The notes: a model not told the origin generated them from the letters alone. Counted from the stretch's first letter, positions 36,033 to 46,350 are shown. The stretch: 64,000 bases of DNA from Bradyrhizobium sp. CSA207 (GCF_029051685.1 NZ_JAACFT010000003.1:248001-312000); one strand, 5' to 3'. A program made the numbers and translations.

Positions 36033-36518
36033 ATGGCAAAAATTTCCCTCATCGTGAACGGCAATCCTGTAACCGCCAACGTCGACCCGCGAACGCTGCT
36101 GGTGCAATTCCTGCGCGAGAATCAGCGGCTGACCGGGACCCATGTCGGCTGCGACACCTCGCAGTGCGGCGCCTGCGTCGTGCATCTCGACGGCAAGGCC
36201 GTGAAATCCTGCACCACGCTCGCCGTGATGGCCGATGGCCACGAAGTCAAGACCATCGAGGGGCTGGCCGCCGACGGCGCGCCGCTGCATCCGATGCAGG
36301 AGGCTTTCCGCGAGCATCACGGCCTCCAGTGCGGCTTCTGCACGCCGGGCATGATCATGACGGCAATCGACATCGTCCATCGCAAGGGCCACGAACTCGA
36401 CGACCACACCATCCGCGAGGAGCTGGAAGGCAATCTCTGCCGCTGCACCGGCTATCAGAACATCGTCGCCTCGATCGCCGCCGGCGCGAAGGCGATGGCG
36501 AAATCCGATCTCGCCTAA
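36033..36518 (+). CDS. coxS: Molybdenum hydroxylase small subunit (2Fe-2S), CoxS-like
   Basis: 161 residues carrying two [2Fe-2S] clusters. N-terminal plant-type cluster: [16 protein letters not shown] plus SCTT. C-terminal helical cluster: [12 protein letters not shown] and [11 protein letters not shown]. Transfers electrons from the molybdenum site of the large subunit to FAD in CoxM. Normal length. Followed directly by coxM, with no large-subunit gene between them. Confidence 0.92.
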   Translation: MAKISLIVNGNPVTANVDPRTLLVQFLRENQRLTGTHVGCDTSQCGACVVHLDGKAVKSCTTLAVMADGHEVKTIEGLAADGAPLHPMQEAFREHHGLQCGFCTPGMIMTAIDIVHRKGHELDDHTIREELEGNLCRCTGYQNIVASIAAGAKAMAKSDLA

Positions 36519-36552
36519 CCCGACACGCGCATCCCGCGATCAGGACACCCTC

Positions 36553-37359
36553 ATGTACGAATTCAAGTATCATCGCCCCGGGACCGTGCGGCAGGCGGCC
36601 AATCTCCTGGTGAAGAATGAAGACGCTAAGTTGATTGCCGGCGGCCATACGCTGATTCCGGTCATGAAGCAGCGGCTCGCAAGTCCGCCGCATCTGGTCG
36701 ATCTGTCCCACATCGAGGGCCTCGACGCGATCGAGATGAAGGGCCGCTCGCTCGTGATCGGCGCGACCGCCAGGCACGCCGAGGTCGCAAGCTCCGCCAT
36801 CGTCGGCGAGGCGATCCCGGCACTTGCCAACCTTGCCGGCCAGATCGGCGATCCCGCCGTGCGCCACAAGGGCACGATCGGCGGCTCGCTCGCCAACAAC
36901 GATCCGACCGCGGATTATCCGGCCGCCGTGCTCGCGCTCGGCGCGACCATCGTCACCAACAAGCGCCGCCTCAAAGCCGAAGAGTATTTCCAGGGCTTGT
37001 TCTCGACCGCGCTGGAGGCTGACGAGATCATCACCAAGGTGATGTTCCCGCTGCCGAAGAAGGCGGCCTACATCAAATTCCGCAACCAGGCTTCGCGCTA
37101 TGCGCTGGTGGGTGTGTTCGTGGCGCGGCGTCCGTCGGACGTGCGCGTCGCCGTCACCGGTGCCGGCTCCGAAGGCGTGTTCCGCGTCACCGCGTTCGAG
37201 GAGGCCCTGAAGAAGCGCTTTGCCGCAAAGGCGCTGGACGGCATCGAGGTGCCGGCGGAGGGGCTGAACAGCGACATCCACGGCAGCGCCGAATATCGCG
37301 CGCATCTCATCGGCGTGGTGACGCGTCGCGCCGTCGAGGCCGCCAACGCCAAGGAATGA
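36553..37359 (+). CDS. coxM: Molybdenum hydroxylase FAD subunit, CoxM-like
   Basis: 268 residues. FAD-binding motifs IAGGHTLIPVMKQRLA and KGTIGGSLANNDPTADYPAA (the TIGG and NDP-phosphate contact). Normal length for the medium subunit of CO dehydrogenase or xanthine-type hydroxylases. Lies 34 bases after coxS. The usual order in form II-type clusters is coxS-coxL-coxM, so the absence of coxL is striking. Confidence 0.9.
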   Translation: MYEFKYHRPGTVRQAANLLVKNEDAKLIAGGHTLIPVMKQRLASPPHLVDLSHIEGLDAIEMKGRSLVIGATARHAEVASSAIVGEAIPALANLAGQIGDPAVRHKGTIGGSLANNDPTADYPAAVLALGATIVTNKRRLKAEEYFQGLFSTALEADEIITKVMFPLPKKAAYIKFRNQASRYALVGVFVARRPSDVRVAVTGAGSEGVFRVTAFEEALKKRFAAKALDGIEVPAEGLNSDIHGSAEYRAHLIGVVTRRAVEAANAKE

Positions 37360-37360
37360 G

Positions 37361-37383
37361 CGGGCCGGAATCAATCCGGCCCG
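37361..37383 (+). terminator. Hairpin right after coxM
   Basis: Perfect 9-bp stem CGGGCCGGA/TCCGGCCCG with loop ATCAA, two bases after the stop. No U-run follows, so partial termination or mRNA 3'-end protection is more likely than a full stop. Confidence 0.45.
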
Positions 37384-37422
37384 ATACCTGCCCGGTGAGG
37401 GCATAAGCGAGACTGGGCTTTC

Positions 37423-38346
<924 letters not shown>

Positions 38347-38370
38347 CGCGGGCGCGTCAGAATTGAGCTC

Positions 38371-38475
38371 GTCATTCCGGGGCGCGCGTCAGCGCGAGCC
38401 CGGAATCTATCAGGCCGCAGAGACAGTGGATGAATGGATTCCGGGCTCGCGCCCAAGATGGCGCGCCCCGGAATG
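38371..38475. repeat. Palindromic repeat (GTCATTCCGGGGCGCGCG type), copy 1
   Basis: Arms GTCATTCCGGGGCGCGCG and CGCGCCCCGGAATGAC with inner GAGCCCGGAATC/GGATTCCGGGCTC. Sits between coxD and coxE, inside the operon. Same family as the copy at 52616-52716. Confidence 0.85.
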
Positions 38476-38495
38476 ACCGCAGAGGCAGTTGAACC

Positions 38496-39698
38496 ATGGC
38501 CATCAACCACCTGGCACCTGAGCAAACCGAGCAATTCGCCGACAACATCGTCGGCTTCGCCCGCGCGCTGCGCGCGGCGGGCATGCCGGTCGGGCCGGGC
38601 GCGGTCATCGATGCCGTGAATGCGCTCCTGGTGATCGACATCGGCACCCGGGCCGACGTCTTCGCCACGCTCGAGGCGATCTTCGTCAAGCGCCACGAGC
38701 ATGCGCTGATCTTCAAGCAGGCCTTCAACCTGTTCTTCCGCGCGTCGGAAGAGTGGAAGCACATGCTGGATTCGGTGCCGCTGCCGGATAGCGCCAAGAA
38801 GAAGCCGCCGGCCGCCTCGCGCCGGGTGCAGGAGGCGCTGTCGCAGCCGCGAATGACGGAGACGCAGCAGCGTCAGGAGCAGGATTTGCGCCTGTCGGTC
38901 TCCGACAAGGAAATCCTTCAGAAGAAAGACTTCGCGCAGATGAGCGCGGCCGAGATCACGGAGGCGCTGCGGGCCATCGACAGGATGCGGCTGCCGCAGG
39001 CCGAGTTGCTGACGCGCCGGCATCGGCCCGATCCGCGCGGCCTGCGCCTCGACCTGCGCCGCACGCTGCGCGCATCGCTCCACACTGGCGGCGACATCAT
39101 CGACATCCACCGTCTCGGCCGGATCGAGAAGCCGGCGCCGATCGTGGCGCTGCTCGATATCTCGGGCTCGATGAGCGAGTATACCCGCCTGTTCCTGCAC
39201 TTCCTCCATGCCATCGGCGACGCCCGCAAGCGCGTCTCGGTGTTCCTGTTCGGCACCCGGCTGACCAACGTCACCCGCGCGCTGCGCCAGCGCGATCCCG
39301 ACGAGGCGCTGGCGAGCTGCTCGGCGGCGGTCGAGGACTGGGCCGGCGGCACGCGGATCTCGGCCTCGCTGCACAACTTCAACAAATTGTGGGCGCGGCG
39401 CGTGCTGAGCCAGGGCGCCATCGTGCTGCTGATCTCCGACGGCCTGGAACGGGAGGCCGATTCCAAGCTGGCCTTCGAGATGGACCGGCTGCACCGCTCC
39501 TGCCGGCGGCTGATCTGGCTCAACCCGTTGTTGCGGTTCGGCGGCTTCGAGGCCAAGGCGCAGGGCATCAAAATGATGCTCCCGCACGTTGACGAATTCC
39601 GCCCGGTACATAATTTGAGTTCGATCCAGGAGCTGATCAGCACGCTCTCCCGGCCGCTGCCGCCGCACCACCGCAGCCTGATCCGCTCCGCAGCTTGA
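38496..39698 (+). CDS. coxE: VWA-domain protein, CoxE-like
   Basis: 400 residues. N-terminal CoxE region (VGFARALRAAGMPVGPGAVI, FNLFFRASEEWKHML); C-terminal von Willebrand A domain with the metal-ion (MIDAS) motif VALLDISGSMSEYTR and later Thr/Asp positions (FGTRLTNVTR, LLISDGLERE). Works with the MoxR ATPase to mature the dehydrogenase active site. Confidence 0.9.
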   Translation: MAINHLAPEQTEQFADNIVGFARALRAAGMPVGPGAVIDAVNALLVIDIGTRADVFATLEAIFVKRHEHALIFKQAFNLFFRASEEWKHMLDSVPLPDSAKKKPPAASRRVQEALSQPRMTETQQRQEQDLRLSVSDKEILQKKDFAQMSAAEITEALRAIDRMRLPQAELLTRRHRPDPRGLRLDLRRTLRASLHTGGDIIDIHRLGRIEKPAPIVALLDISGSMSEYTRLFLHFLHAIGDARKRVSVFLFGTRLTNVTRALRQRDPDEALASCSAAVEDWAGGTRISASLHNFNKLWARRVLSQGAIVLLISDGLEREADSKLAFEMDRLHRSCRRLIWLNPLLRFGGFEAKAQGIKMMLPHVDEFRPVHNLSSIQELISTLSRPLPPHHRSLIRSAA

Positions 39699-39708
39699 GA
39701 GGTAGGCC

Positions 39709-40032
39709 ATGCTCGATCGCGACGAGGATATTCTGAAGGCGGCGGAAGACTGGCAGAAGGCCGGCCGTGGCGTCGCGCTGGCAACGGTCGTGGAGACCTG
39801 GGGCTCGGCGCCGCGCCCGGCGGGCTCGAGCCTCGTCATCAATGACGAAGGTACATTCCTCGGCTCCGTCTCCGGCGGCTGCGTCGAGGGCGCCGTGGTC
39901 ACGGAGGCGATGGACGTGATCCAGAGCGGCAAGCCGAGGATGCTGGAGTTCGGCGTAGCCGATGAGACCGCCTGGAATGTCGGGCTGTCCTGCGGCGGCA
40001 CCATCCGCGTCTTCGTCGAAAAGGTCGGTTAG
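39709..40032 (+). CDS. XdhC/CoxI-family N-terminal-type protein
   Basis: 107 residues matching the short XdhC N-terminal domain: GVALATVVETWGSAPRPAGS, SVSGGCVEGAVVTEA (SGGCVE motif), GLSCGGTIRVFVE (Cys-Gly-Gly). XdhC proteins bind molybdenum cofactor and help insert or sulfurate it in hydroxylases. Here the N- and C-terminal halves are separate genes, this one and the next, 2 bases apart; splitting is common in cox-type clusters. Confidence 0.88.
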   Translation: MLDRDEDILKAAEDWQKAGRGVALATVVETWGSAPRPAGSSLVINDEGTFLGSVSGGCVEGAVVTEAMDVIQSGKPRMLEFGVADETAWNVGLSCGGTIRVFVEKVG

Positions 40033-40034
40033 CC

Positions 40035-40742
40035 GTGAAGCTCGAGATCCTGCACGAACTCAATGCCGAGCGCGCCGCGCGGCGGCCGGTCATTCTGGTC
40101 ACCGACACCGACACCGAGAGCGGCGAGCAGCGGCTGGTGAAGGCCAAAGATTTTGCCAGGGACCCGCTGGGCGCCGAGCTTGAAAAGCAGCTGCGCATGG
40201 GCAAGAGCGCCAATGTCGAGGCCGGCGGCAAGAAGCTCTTCCTCAACGTCTACGCACCGACGGCGAAGCTCGTCATCGTCGGCGCGGTCCATATCAGCCA
40301 GGCCTTGGCGCCGCTGGCACGCTCGCTCGGCTACGACGTCACCGTGGTCGACCCGCGCACGGCCTTTGCGAGTCCCGAGCGCTTCCCCGACATTCCGCTG
40401 GTGGCCGAATGGCCCGACACGGCGCTGCCGCCGCTCAACGTCGACCCCTACACGGCGTTCGTCGCGGTGACGCACGATCCGAAGATCGACGATCCCGCGC
40501 TGCTGCACGCCTTCGAGCGCAATTGCTTCTATATCGGCGCGCTCGGCTCGCGGAAGACGCACGCCAAGCGCGGCGACCGGCTGCGGGCGCAGGGCGCCAG
40601 GGAAAGTGACATCGCGCGCATTCACGCGCCGATTGGGCTTGCGATCGGCGCCGTCTCGCCGTCCGAGATCGCGGTGTCGATCATGGCCGAGATCACGGCG
40701 GTGCTTCGCCTGCCTCCCAAACAAAAAGAAGAAGCGGCATGA
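40035..40742 (+). CDS. XdhC/CoxF-family C-terminal (Rossmann) protein
   Basis: 235 residues from GTG 40035. N-part is a degenerate XdhC repeat; the C-terminal Rossmann-type domain is clear: KLVIVGAVHISQALAPLARS, VTVVDPRTAFASPERFP, YIGALGSRKTHAKRGDRL, HAPIGLAIGAVSPSEIAVSI. The last block (P-x-G-L-x-I-G) is diagnostic of XdhC. Overlaps the next gene by 4 bases. Confidence 0.88.
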   Translation: MKLEILHELNAERAARRPVILVTDTDTESGEQRLVKAKDFARDPLGAELEKQLRMGKSANVEAGGKKLFLNVYAPTAKLVIVGAVHISQALAPLARSLGYDVTVVDPRTAFASPERFPDIPLVAEWPDTALPPLNVDPYTAFVAVTHDPKIDDPALLHAFERNCFYIGALGSRKTHAKRGDRLRAQGARESDIARIHAPIGLAIGAVSPSEIAVSIMAEITAVLRLPPKQKEEAA

Positions 40743-42343
40743 AATTCGGCCCGGCGAGCCCCAGGGATGCGATCGGCGGGGTGACCGTCCACACCCTGCG
40801 CCAGGGACCGCTGGTTCTGAAGAAGGGCACGACGATCGGGTCCGCCGAGGTCGAGGCGCTGGAACGTGCCGGCGTCAAGGACATCGTCGTGGTGCGGATG
40901 GAGGCGGGCGACGTCTCCGAGGATGTCGCCGCCTCCAGCATCGCGCTTGCGGTCGGCGGCGAGGGCATCCATGTCGAGCGCGCCTTCACCGGCCGCGCCA
41001 ATCTGTTCGCCGCGCGCCCCGGCGTTCTCGTGATCGACCGCGCCGCGGTCGACCGCATCAACAATATCGACGAGGCCATCACCTTTGCGACGCTCTCCGC
41101 CTATAAGCCGGTGGTCGAGGGCGAGATGGTCGGCACCGTCAAGATCATCCCGTTCGGCGTCGAGGCAGGCTTGCGCGATGCGGCGGTGAAGGCCGCGGGC
41201 AGGGACGTGCTGAAGATCGCGCCCTATGTGATCAAGCGCGTCGGCGTGGTTTCGACGCTGCTGCCGGGGCTGTCCTCCAAGGTGATCGACAAGACGCTGC
41301 GCGTCACCGCCGAGCGGCTCGCGCCGGCCGGCGCCGGCATCATCGCCGAGCGGCGCGTCGCACATGAGGAGCAGGCGCTGTCGTCCGCGATCAAGGAGCT
41401 GCTCGGGCTTGGCGCCGAACTCGTGATCGTGTTCGGGGCCTCCGCGATCGCCGACCGCCGCGACGTGATCCCGGCCGCGGTGACCGGGATCGGCGGCGAG
41501 ATCGAGCATTTCGGCATGCCGGTCGATCCCGGCAATCTGCTTCTGATTGCGCGGGCCGGCGGCGTGCCGGTTTTGGGCGCCCCGGGCTGCGCGCGCTCGC
41601 CGGTCGAGAACGGGTTCGACTGGGTGCTGATGCGTCTGCTCGCCGGCATCGAGGTGACGCGTTCCGAGCTGATGGGCATGGGCGTCGGCGGCCTCCTGAT
41701 GGAGATCGTCACCCGTCCGCAGCCGCGCGCCAAGCCGGAGATCGAGGGCAACAGCCAGGTCGCGGCCATCGTGCTCGCGGCCGGGCGTTCGACCCGGATG
41801 GGCGGACCCAACAAGTTGTTGGCCGAGTTCGGTGGCAAGAAGCTGGTGCGGATCGCGACCGAGCAGGCGCTCGCCTCGAAAGCCTCCGAAGTGATCGTCG
41901 TGACCGGTCATCAGGCCGATCTGGTCGAACAAGCGCTTGCGGGCCTGAAGGTGAAATTCGTCCGCAACCCGGATTTCACCGGCGGCATCGCGAGCTCGGT
42001 CAAGGCCGGCATCGCGGCCGTCCCTGACAGCTACGATGGTGCCGTGGTCTGCCTCGGTGACATGCCGCTGATCGATGCCGGCCTGATCGACCGTCTGATC
42101 GACGGCTTTGCGCCGGACCGCGGCAATCTCATCGTCGTGCCCGTCAGCGAAGGCCGCCGCGGTAACCCCGTGCTGTGGTCGCGCCGCTTCTTCAAGGAGT
42201 TGATGACGCTCGACGGCGATGTCGGTGCGCGTCACCTGATCGCCAAGCATGCGGAAGCCGTCGCCGAGGTGCCCGTCGATGGCGAGAGCGCCTTTCTCGA
42301 CATCGACACGCCGCAGGCCCTCGAAGCGGCACGGCGGGGTTAG
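40739..42343 (+). CDS. Molybdopterin-binding domain fused to MobA-like NTP transferase
   Basis: 534 residues. N-terminal 1-340: a MoeA/CinA-type molybdopterin-binding region (DAIGGVTVHTL, VIVFGASAIADRRDVIPAA, then VLGAPGCARSPVENGFDW). C-terminal 345-534: NTP_transf_3 domain (AAIVLAAGRSTRMGGPNKLL, CLGDMPLID, GARHLIAKH), as in the molybdenum cofactor cytidylyltransferase MocA. So it probably makes the cytidine dinucleotide form (MCD) used by CO-dehydrogenase-type enzymes. Last gene of the set. Confidence 0.88.
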   Translation: MKFGPASPRDAIGGVTVHTLRQGPLVLKKGTTIGSAEVEALERAGVKDIVVVRMEAGDVSEDVAASSIALAVGGEGIHVERAFTGRANLFAARPGVLVIDRAAVDRINNIDEAITFATLSAYKPVVEGEMVGTVKIIPFGVEAGLRDAAVKAAGRDVLKIAPYVIKRVGVVSTLLPGLSSKVIDKTLRVTAERLAPAGAGIIAERRVAHEEQALSSAIKELLGLGAELVIVFGASAIADRRDVIPAAVTGIGGEIEHFGMPVDPGNLLLIARAGGVPVLGAPGCARSPVENGFDWVLMRLLAGIEVTRSELMGMGVGGLLMEIVTRPQPRAKPEIEGNSQVAAIVLAAGRSTRMGGPNKLLAEFGGKKLVRIATEQALASKASEVIVVTGHQADLVEQALAGLKVKFVRNPDFTGGIASSVKAGIAAVPDSYDGAVVCLGDMPLIDAGLIDRLIDGFAPDRGNLIVVPVSEGRRGNPVLWSRRFFKELMTLDGDVGARHLIAKHAEAVAEVPVDGESAFLDIDTPQALEAARRG

Positions 42344-42379
42344 ATGGCGAACGTCCCTTGATGGCTCTGGCGCACGCAA

Positions 42380-42879
42380 TCATCCGATTGCGAAATCGGC
42401 CGCCGTCTCTGCGTGAATGGCTGTCGTGTCGAAGGTCTCGACGGATGTGTCGGCCGGACCGACCAGCATCGTGATCTCGGTGCAGCCAAGGATGATGCAC
42501 TCCGCTCCCTGGGCGACGAGCGCAGCCATCACTTCGTTGTAGCGGTCGCGAGAGCGGTTGCATCGCCGATGTGAATGAACGGAACGGTCAGCTTCGATAC
42601 GATATCGGACGCAAGCTTGTGCATCGTGTTCGTACACAAGACGATCGCGCGCGCCCCGGCGCATTCGAGACGCAGCGCGACGTCCGTCAGGCTGGCCGCC
42701 GCTTCGCCCCAGCGGCCGGCATACTGCATGTCCTTGATCTCTTGAAAGTCGTACGAATACATCAACAGCGGAGCCGAATGCAGCTGCCCCATGCGATCGC
42801 GGACCCGCTCGTTGATGAGCTTGTAGTAGAGCGCGGTGCTCTCCCAACTCATGCCGCCGATCAGGCCGATGGTTTGCAT
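42380..42879 (-). pseudogene. Aspartate/glutamate racemase remnant (internal deletion plus frameshift)
   Basis: The first frame (ATG 42879) gives QTIGLIGGMSWESTALYYK, catalytic Cys region IVLCTNTMHKLAS and FIHIGDATA, then runs into a stop at about 42529. The second frame resumes with RDRYNEVMAALVAQ and GAECIILGCTEITMLVG, the second catalytic Cys block. Intact relatives are about 230 residues; this locus has room for about 165. Roughly 60-70 residues between the IGDATA block and the RYNEVM block are missing, and the junction near 42555 is out of frame. Convergent with the molybdopterin gene. Confidence 0.75.
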
Positions 42880-43076
42880 CCCGGTGCCTCCGAAAACGGT
42901 TCAACCGGATTGTAAGTGAAGACGTCGAAGTGCGCTATCGCGATAGGGATGAGCGTCGAATGTCGCTTTTTGGCCCTTCGGTGCGCCCGGCGCGGCTTTT
43001 CAATCACCCGTTCACCATCTGGAAACGACCGCCGCTTAGAGTTCCCTCCACCTGCCTTGGGGGGAGGGGATTTTCC

Positions 43077-43466
43077 ATGGTTACGAACGTCGTCGCGCGC
43101 CGTTGCGCGATGTTTCTCTTTGCGCTGTCGATTTGTGTCGCCGGCGCTCGCCACGTCACGGACGCGCACGCCGCAGGTGCCTTCGCGGTCGGCAAGTGCG
43201 GCGCCTACGGCCAAGCCTACGACTATAGCGCCGAGCACGATGCGCGCACCGCGGCACAGCAGCAGTGCAAGGGCGATTGCACGACCGTGACCATGAAGCG
43301 TGCATGCGCTGCAATGTCGGTCGATCTCGCCAATCCCTGCGGCGCCTATGGCTACGCCGTGAAGCCGAAGATCTCAGCCACGCTCAATGCCGCCACGCGC
43401 GAATGCTACAAATATGGCGGCAAGGAATGCGTGATCCGCGCCTGGGCCTGCGAAGCGAAGGGCTGA
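43077..43466 (+). CDS. Exported DUF4189-type small protein
   Basis: 129 residues with GGGGAGGGG ahead of ATG 43077. Signal peptide 1-32 (AMFLFALSICVAGARHVTDAHA). Mature part has the DUF4189 pattern: AVGKCGAYGQAYDYSAEHDA, AQQQCKGDCTTV, ACAAMSVDL, CGAYGYAVKP, ATRECYKYGGKECVIRAW. Six or more Cys imply disulfides in the periplasm. Function unknown; the longer frame from 42930 is rejected. Confidence 0.8.
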   Translation: MVTNVVARRCAMFLFALSICVAGARHVTDAHAAGAFAVGKCGAYGQAYDYSAEHDARTAAQQQCKGDCTTVTMKRACAAMSVDLANPCGAYGYAVKPKISATLNAATRECYKYGGKECVIRAWACEAKG

Positions 43467-43530
43467 TTTTTTCTTGCCGTCATTCCGAGGCGATGGGTAG
43501 CATCAAGCCGAACGACAGTAAGGAAATTGC

Positions 43531-43941
43531 ATGCAGTTCGACACCAAGATCGCTATCGTGATCCGCTCCGATCTTCAGGTCTGGCAGAAACTCAATGTTG
43601 CGTCCTTTCTCACCAGCGGCATCGCCGCGGCTTTCCCGGAAAGCATCGGCGAGTCCTATGAGGACGCCACGGATACCAAATATCACGCGCTGATCGGCCA
43701 GCCGATCCTGATCTACGGTGCCGACGGTCCGGCACTGTCGCGCGCGCTCGATCGTGCGCTTGCACGCAACGTCATACCCGCGATCTATACCGAAGACATG
43801 TTCAAGACCACGCACGATGCCGCGAATCGCGAGGCGGTGAGGGCGGTCGCGCGTGCCGATCTCAATCTCGTTGGTCTCGCGATGCGCGCCGAACGAAAGG
43901 TGATCGACAAGATCGTCGATGGTTTGAAGTTCCATAGCTGA
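43531..43941 (+). CDS. DUF2000 family protein
   Basis: 136 residues matching the DUF2000 fold (peptidyl-tRNA hydrolase II-like): KIAIVIRSDLQVWQKLNVAS at the N-terminus, ILIYGADGPALSRALDRALA in the middle, IPAIYTEDMFKTTHDAANRE near the C-terminus. Function unknown. Lies 65 bases after the DUF4189 gene on the same strand. Confidence 0.8.
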   Translation: MQFDTKIAIVIRSDLQVWQKLNVASFLTSGIAAAFPESIGESYEDATDTKYHALIGQPILIYGADGPALSRALDRALARNVIPAIYTEDMFKTTHDAANREAVRAVARADLNLVGLAMRAERKVIDKIVDGLKFHS

Positions 43942-44083
43942 TGCTCGTCGCCGCTTGCGGCGAAGTTGCTGTCATCTCGCTGTCGTAATACATCCCTGCG
44001 TAAACATTGGGCTCTTTGACTCCAATCAAGGAGAGCCGCGCGGGTGTCGTTAGTCTGCCCTTGCAATGCAAAGGAGCAGACCG

Positions 44084-45109
44084 ATGCCGACCATGAAAGC
44101 CGCAATCGTCAGACAATTTGGCAAGCCGCTGGTGATCGAGGATGTGCCGGTGCCGCAGCCCGGTCCCGGCGAGGTTCTGGTCAAGGTGAAAGCGTGCGGC
44201 GTCTGTCACACCGATCTGCATGCGGCCTCCGGCGACTGGCCGGTGAAGCCGGTCCCGCCGTTTATTCCCGGTCATGAGGTTGCCGGTATCATTGCCGCAC
44301 TCGGGTCCGGCGTGAAAAATCTGAAGGTCGGCGATGCCGTCGGCGTCGCCTGGCTGCATGATGCGTGCATGTCTTGCGAATATTGCGAGACCGGCTGGGA
44401 GACGCTGTGCGAGCACCAGCACAATACCGGCTATAGCGTCAACGGCGGCTTCGCCGAATATGTAATCGCCTCGGCCGCCTTCGCGGCAAAACTGCCGGCA
44501 ACGATCGATTTCGCCGCCATCGCGCCGATCTTGTGCGCCGGCGTCACCACCTACAAGGGATTGAAGGAGACCGAGGCGCGGCCCGGCGAATGGGTCGTGA
44601 TCTCAGGCGTCGGCGGGCTCGGCCATGTCGCGATCCAATATGCCAAGGCGATGGGATTGAAGGTCGCGGCGGTTGATATCGCCGAGGACAAGCTTGCGCT
44701 CGCGCGCACCACCGGCGCCGATCTCGCGGTCAACGCGCTCGCGGCCGACGCCGTTGAGAAGGTGCTGGCGGCAACCGGGGGCGGGGCACACGGCGTGCTG
44801 GTGACGGCGGTATCGACCGCCGCGTTCGCGCAGGCGCTGAAGATGGTGCGCCGGAAGGGGACGGTCAGTCTCGTGGGCCTGCCGCCGGGCGAATTCCCGA
44901 CTCCGATCTTCGACGTCGTGCTGAAGCGCATCACCGTGCGCGGCTCCATCGTCGGCACAAGGCGCGATCTCGACGAGGCCATCGCTTTCGCCGCCGACGG
45001 CAAGGTCAAGGCCGAGGTGACGAAGGTACGGCTTGCAGAGATCAACGACGTGTTCGACCGGATGAAGGCCGGCAAGATCGACGGCCGGATGGTGCTGGAT
45101 TTTGGCTAG
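44084..45109 (+). CDS. adhP: Zinc-dependent alcohol dehydrogenase (AdhP-type)
   Basis: 341 residues. Catalytic zinc: Cys in [15 protein letters not shown] and HEVAG; structural zinc: [15 protein letters not shown] (four Cys). NAD site [16 protein letters not shown] with downstream Asp ([10 protein letters not shown]). Oxidises or reduces primary alcohols and aldehydes in the cytosol. AAGGAG precedes ATG 44084. The stop lies 4 bases from the convergent GFA gene. Confidence 0.93.
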   Translation: MPTMKAAIVRQFGKPLVIEDVPVPQPGPGEVLVKVKACGVCHTDLHAASGDWPVKPVPPFIPGHEVAGIIAALGSGVKNLKVGDAVGVAWLHDACMSCEYCETGWETLCEHQHNTGYSVNGGFAEYVIASAAFAAKLPATIDFAAIAPILCAGVTTYKGLKETEARPGEWVVISGVGGLGHVAIQYAKAMGLKVAAVDIAEDKLALARTTGADLAVNALAADAVEKVLAATGGGAHGVLVTAVSTAAFAQALKMVRRKGTVSLVGLPPGEFPTPIFDVVLKRITVRGSIVGTRRDLDEAIAFAADGKVKAEVTKVRLAEINDVFDRMKAGKIDGRMVLDFG

Positions 45110-45113
45110 CGCC

Positions 45114-45527
45114 TCACCCCGGTGGCATGCCTGCGAACTTCGGCAGGTCCGGGTCGAGGCGATCCCAGCCATATGCGCGCGCGGCGTAGGTCACCGCCTG
45201 CGGCTTGTAGCGGGCGGGCTCGTCAAGGCTTCCGACACGGATGGTGAAGACGTCTGGCTGTGCCGCGAAGGTCATGTAAACGGCCACGCCGCAATGCGTG
45301 CAGAAACAGCGGGTCTTCGCGTTGCCGCTGTTAGCGGTCATGTCCCAATGCTTCGCCTCGCCAGTCACCGTGACGCCGGCGCGTGCGAAGGTGGCGTACG
45401 AGCCATGGCCGCTGCCGCTTTCCCGCTGGCAGTCCCGGCACTGGCAGTGATTGCTGAACAGGGGCTCGCCGACAATCGAGTAGCGGATCGCGCCGCAGGC
45501 GCAGCCGCCGGTATAGGGCTTGTCCAT
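45114..45527 (-). CDS. GFA-family (glutathione-dependent formaldehyde-activating-type) zinc protein
   Basis: 137 residues: GGCACGAIRYSI, NHCQCRDCQRESGSG, RCFCTHCGVAVY. These seven Cys bind two zinc ions in the GFA fold. Some members add glutathione to formaldehyde, but most have unknown activity. It follows the ArsR/AHSA1 pair by 13 bases, so it is probably in their operon. Confidence 0.88.
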   Translation of the reverse strand: MDKPYTGGCACGAIRYSIVGEPLFSNHCQCRDCQRESGSGHGSYATFARAGVTVTGEAKHWDMTANSGNAKTRCFCTHCGVAVYMTFAAQPDVFTIRVGSLDEPARYKPQAVTYAARAYGWDRLDPDLPKFAGMPPG

Positions 45528-45539
45528 TGCAATATCTCC

Positions 45540-46013
45540 TCACTCTTCGCCGCTGATCTCGTCGAGCTGGCGAACGACCTTCTTCCAGCCATCGCTCATG
45601 CCCGTGTAAGCCGAGCCGTTCCTGGGCAGGACGAAGCCCGCATGAACCAGGCGGATCCGCGTGCCGGCCTCGACCGGGCTCAGGGACCAGGTCACGACGG
45701 TGTCGAGCGGCGCGCCGTAGCCGGTGTTGCGCGCGTCGCCGCCCTTCCAGGCGTAGACGAGGCGGCGGTTCGGCACGACCTCCAGAACGCGGCAATGGAT
45801 CACGCCATCCCAGGCGCCGCCCGGGGTGGTCTGGAATGTGAAGGCGTTGCCTTCGACGGCTTCAAAGCCGGTCGGCGACATCAGCCAGCGTGCAATCAAT
45901 TGGGCGCTGGTCAGCGCCTTCCAGATCGTCTCGGCCGCGTGAGGGAGGACCTCGTCGATGACGATGTCGCGGACATTTTCTTGGGTCTCGGGTTTCAACT
46001 CGGCTGCACTCAC
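45540..46013 (-). CDS. AHSA1/SRPBCC-domain protein
   Basis: 157 residues: VIDEVLPHAAETIWKALTSA, LIARWLMSPTGFEAVEGNAF, VTWSLSPVEAGTRIRLVHAG, the START-like ligand-binding fold of AHSA1. Such genes commonly follow an ArsR regulator, as here; the ATG overlaps the ArsR stop by 4 bases. Ligand unknown. Confidence 0.88.
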   Translation of the reverse strand: MSAAELKPETQENVRDIVIDEVLPHAAETIWKALTSAQLIARWLMSPTGFEAVEGNAFTFQTTPGGAWDGVIHCRVLEVVPNRRLVYAWKGGDARNTGYGAPLDTVVTWSLSPVEAGTRIRLVHAGFVLPRNGSAYTGMSDGWKKVVRQLDEISGEE

Positions 46014-46345
46014 GGGTCAATCTCCTTCAAGAGGTCACGCAGGTTTTGGAAGCGCTCGCGCCAGAACACGCCGTAATGGTCCATCCATTCGACCAGCGGC
46101 TCGAGGCCTTGCGGCGCGGTGCGGTAGTAGACGTTGCGGCCCTCGGCGCGCTCGGCGACGAGGCCGGCTTGCTTCAGCGATTTCAGGTGCTGCGAGATCG
46201 CGCCCTGGGTCACGCCGCTGCCAATTGTCAGCTCGCCGACGGTGATTTCCTTGCTCTCGAAGACGCGCTCGAACACGGCGCGGCGGGTCGGATCGGCAAG
46301 GGCGCGCATCACGGTGGTGACGGGATTTGGGACGACTTCGATCAT
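46010..46345 (-). CDS. ArsR-family regulator
   Basis: 111 residues. Winged helix: ALADPTRRAVFERVFESKEI, ELTIGSGVTQGAISQHLKSL (recognition helix QGAISQHLKSLKQAGLV), then AERAEGRNVYYRTAPQG. No CxC-type metal motif, so it is of the metal-independent ArsR group that pairs with AHSA1. The operator at 46351-46392 lies directly upstream of ATG 46345. The longer frame reaching 47155 is antisense to the TetR gene. Confidence 0.88.
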   Translation of the reverse strand: MIEVVPNPVTTVMRALADPTRRAVFERVFESKEITVGELTIGSGVTQGAISQHLKSLKQAGLVAERAEGRNVYYRTAPQGLEPLVEWMDHYGVFWRERFQNLRDLLKEIDP

Positions 46346-46350
46346 GGGAT

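Noticed and set aside
39709..40742. Two XdhC-type genes as a broken single xdhC
   Set aside because: Each has its own start, a 2-base gap and complete motifs; split XdhC/CoxI-CoxF pairs are normal in cox-type clusters.
40622..42379. 585-codon minus-strand frame opposite the molybdopterin fusion gene
   Set aside because: Antisense shadow; composition is His/Arg/Asp-rich with no domain, and the plus strand has a complete MobA-like domain.
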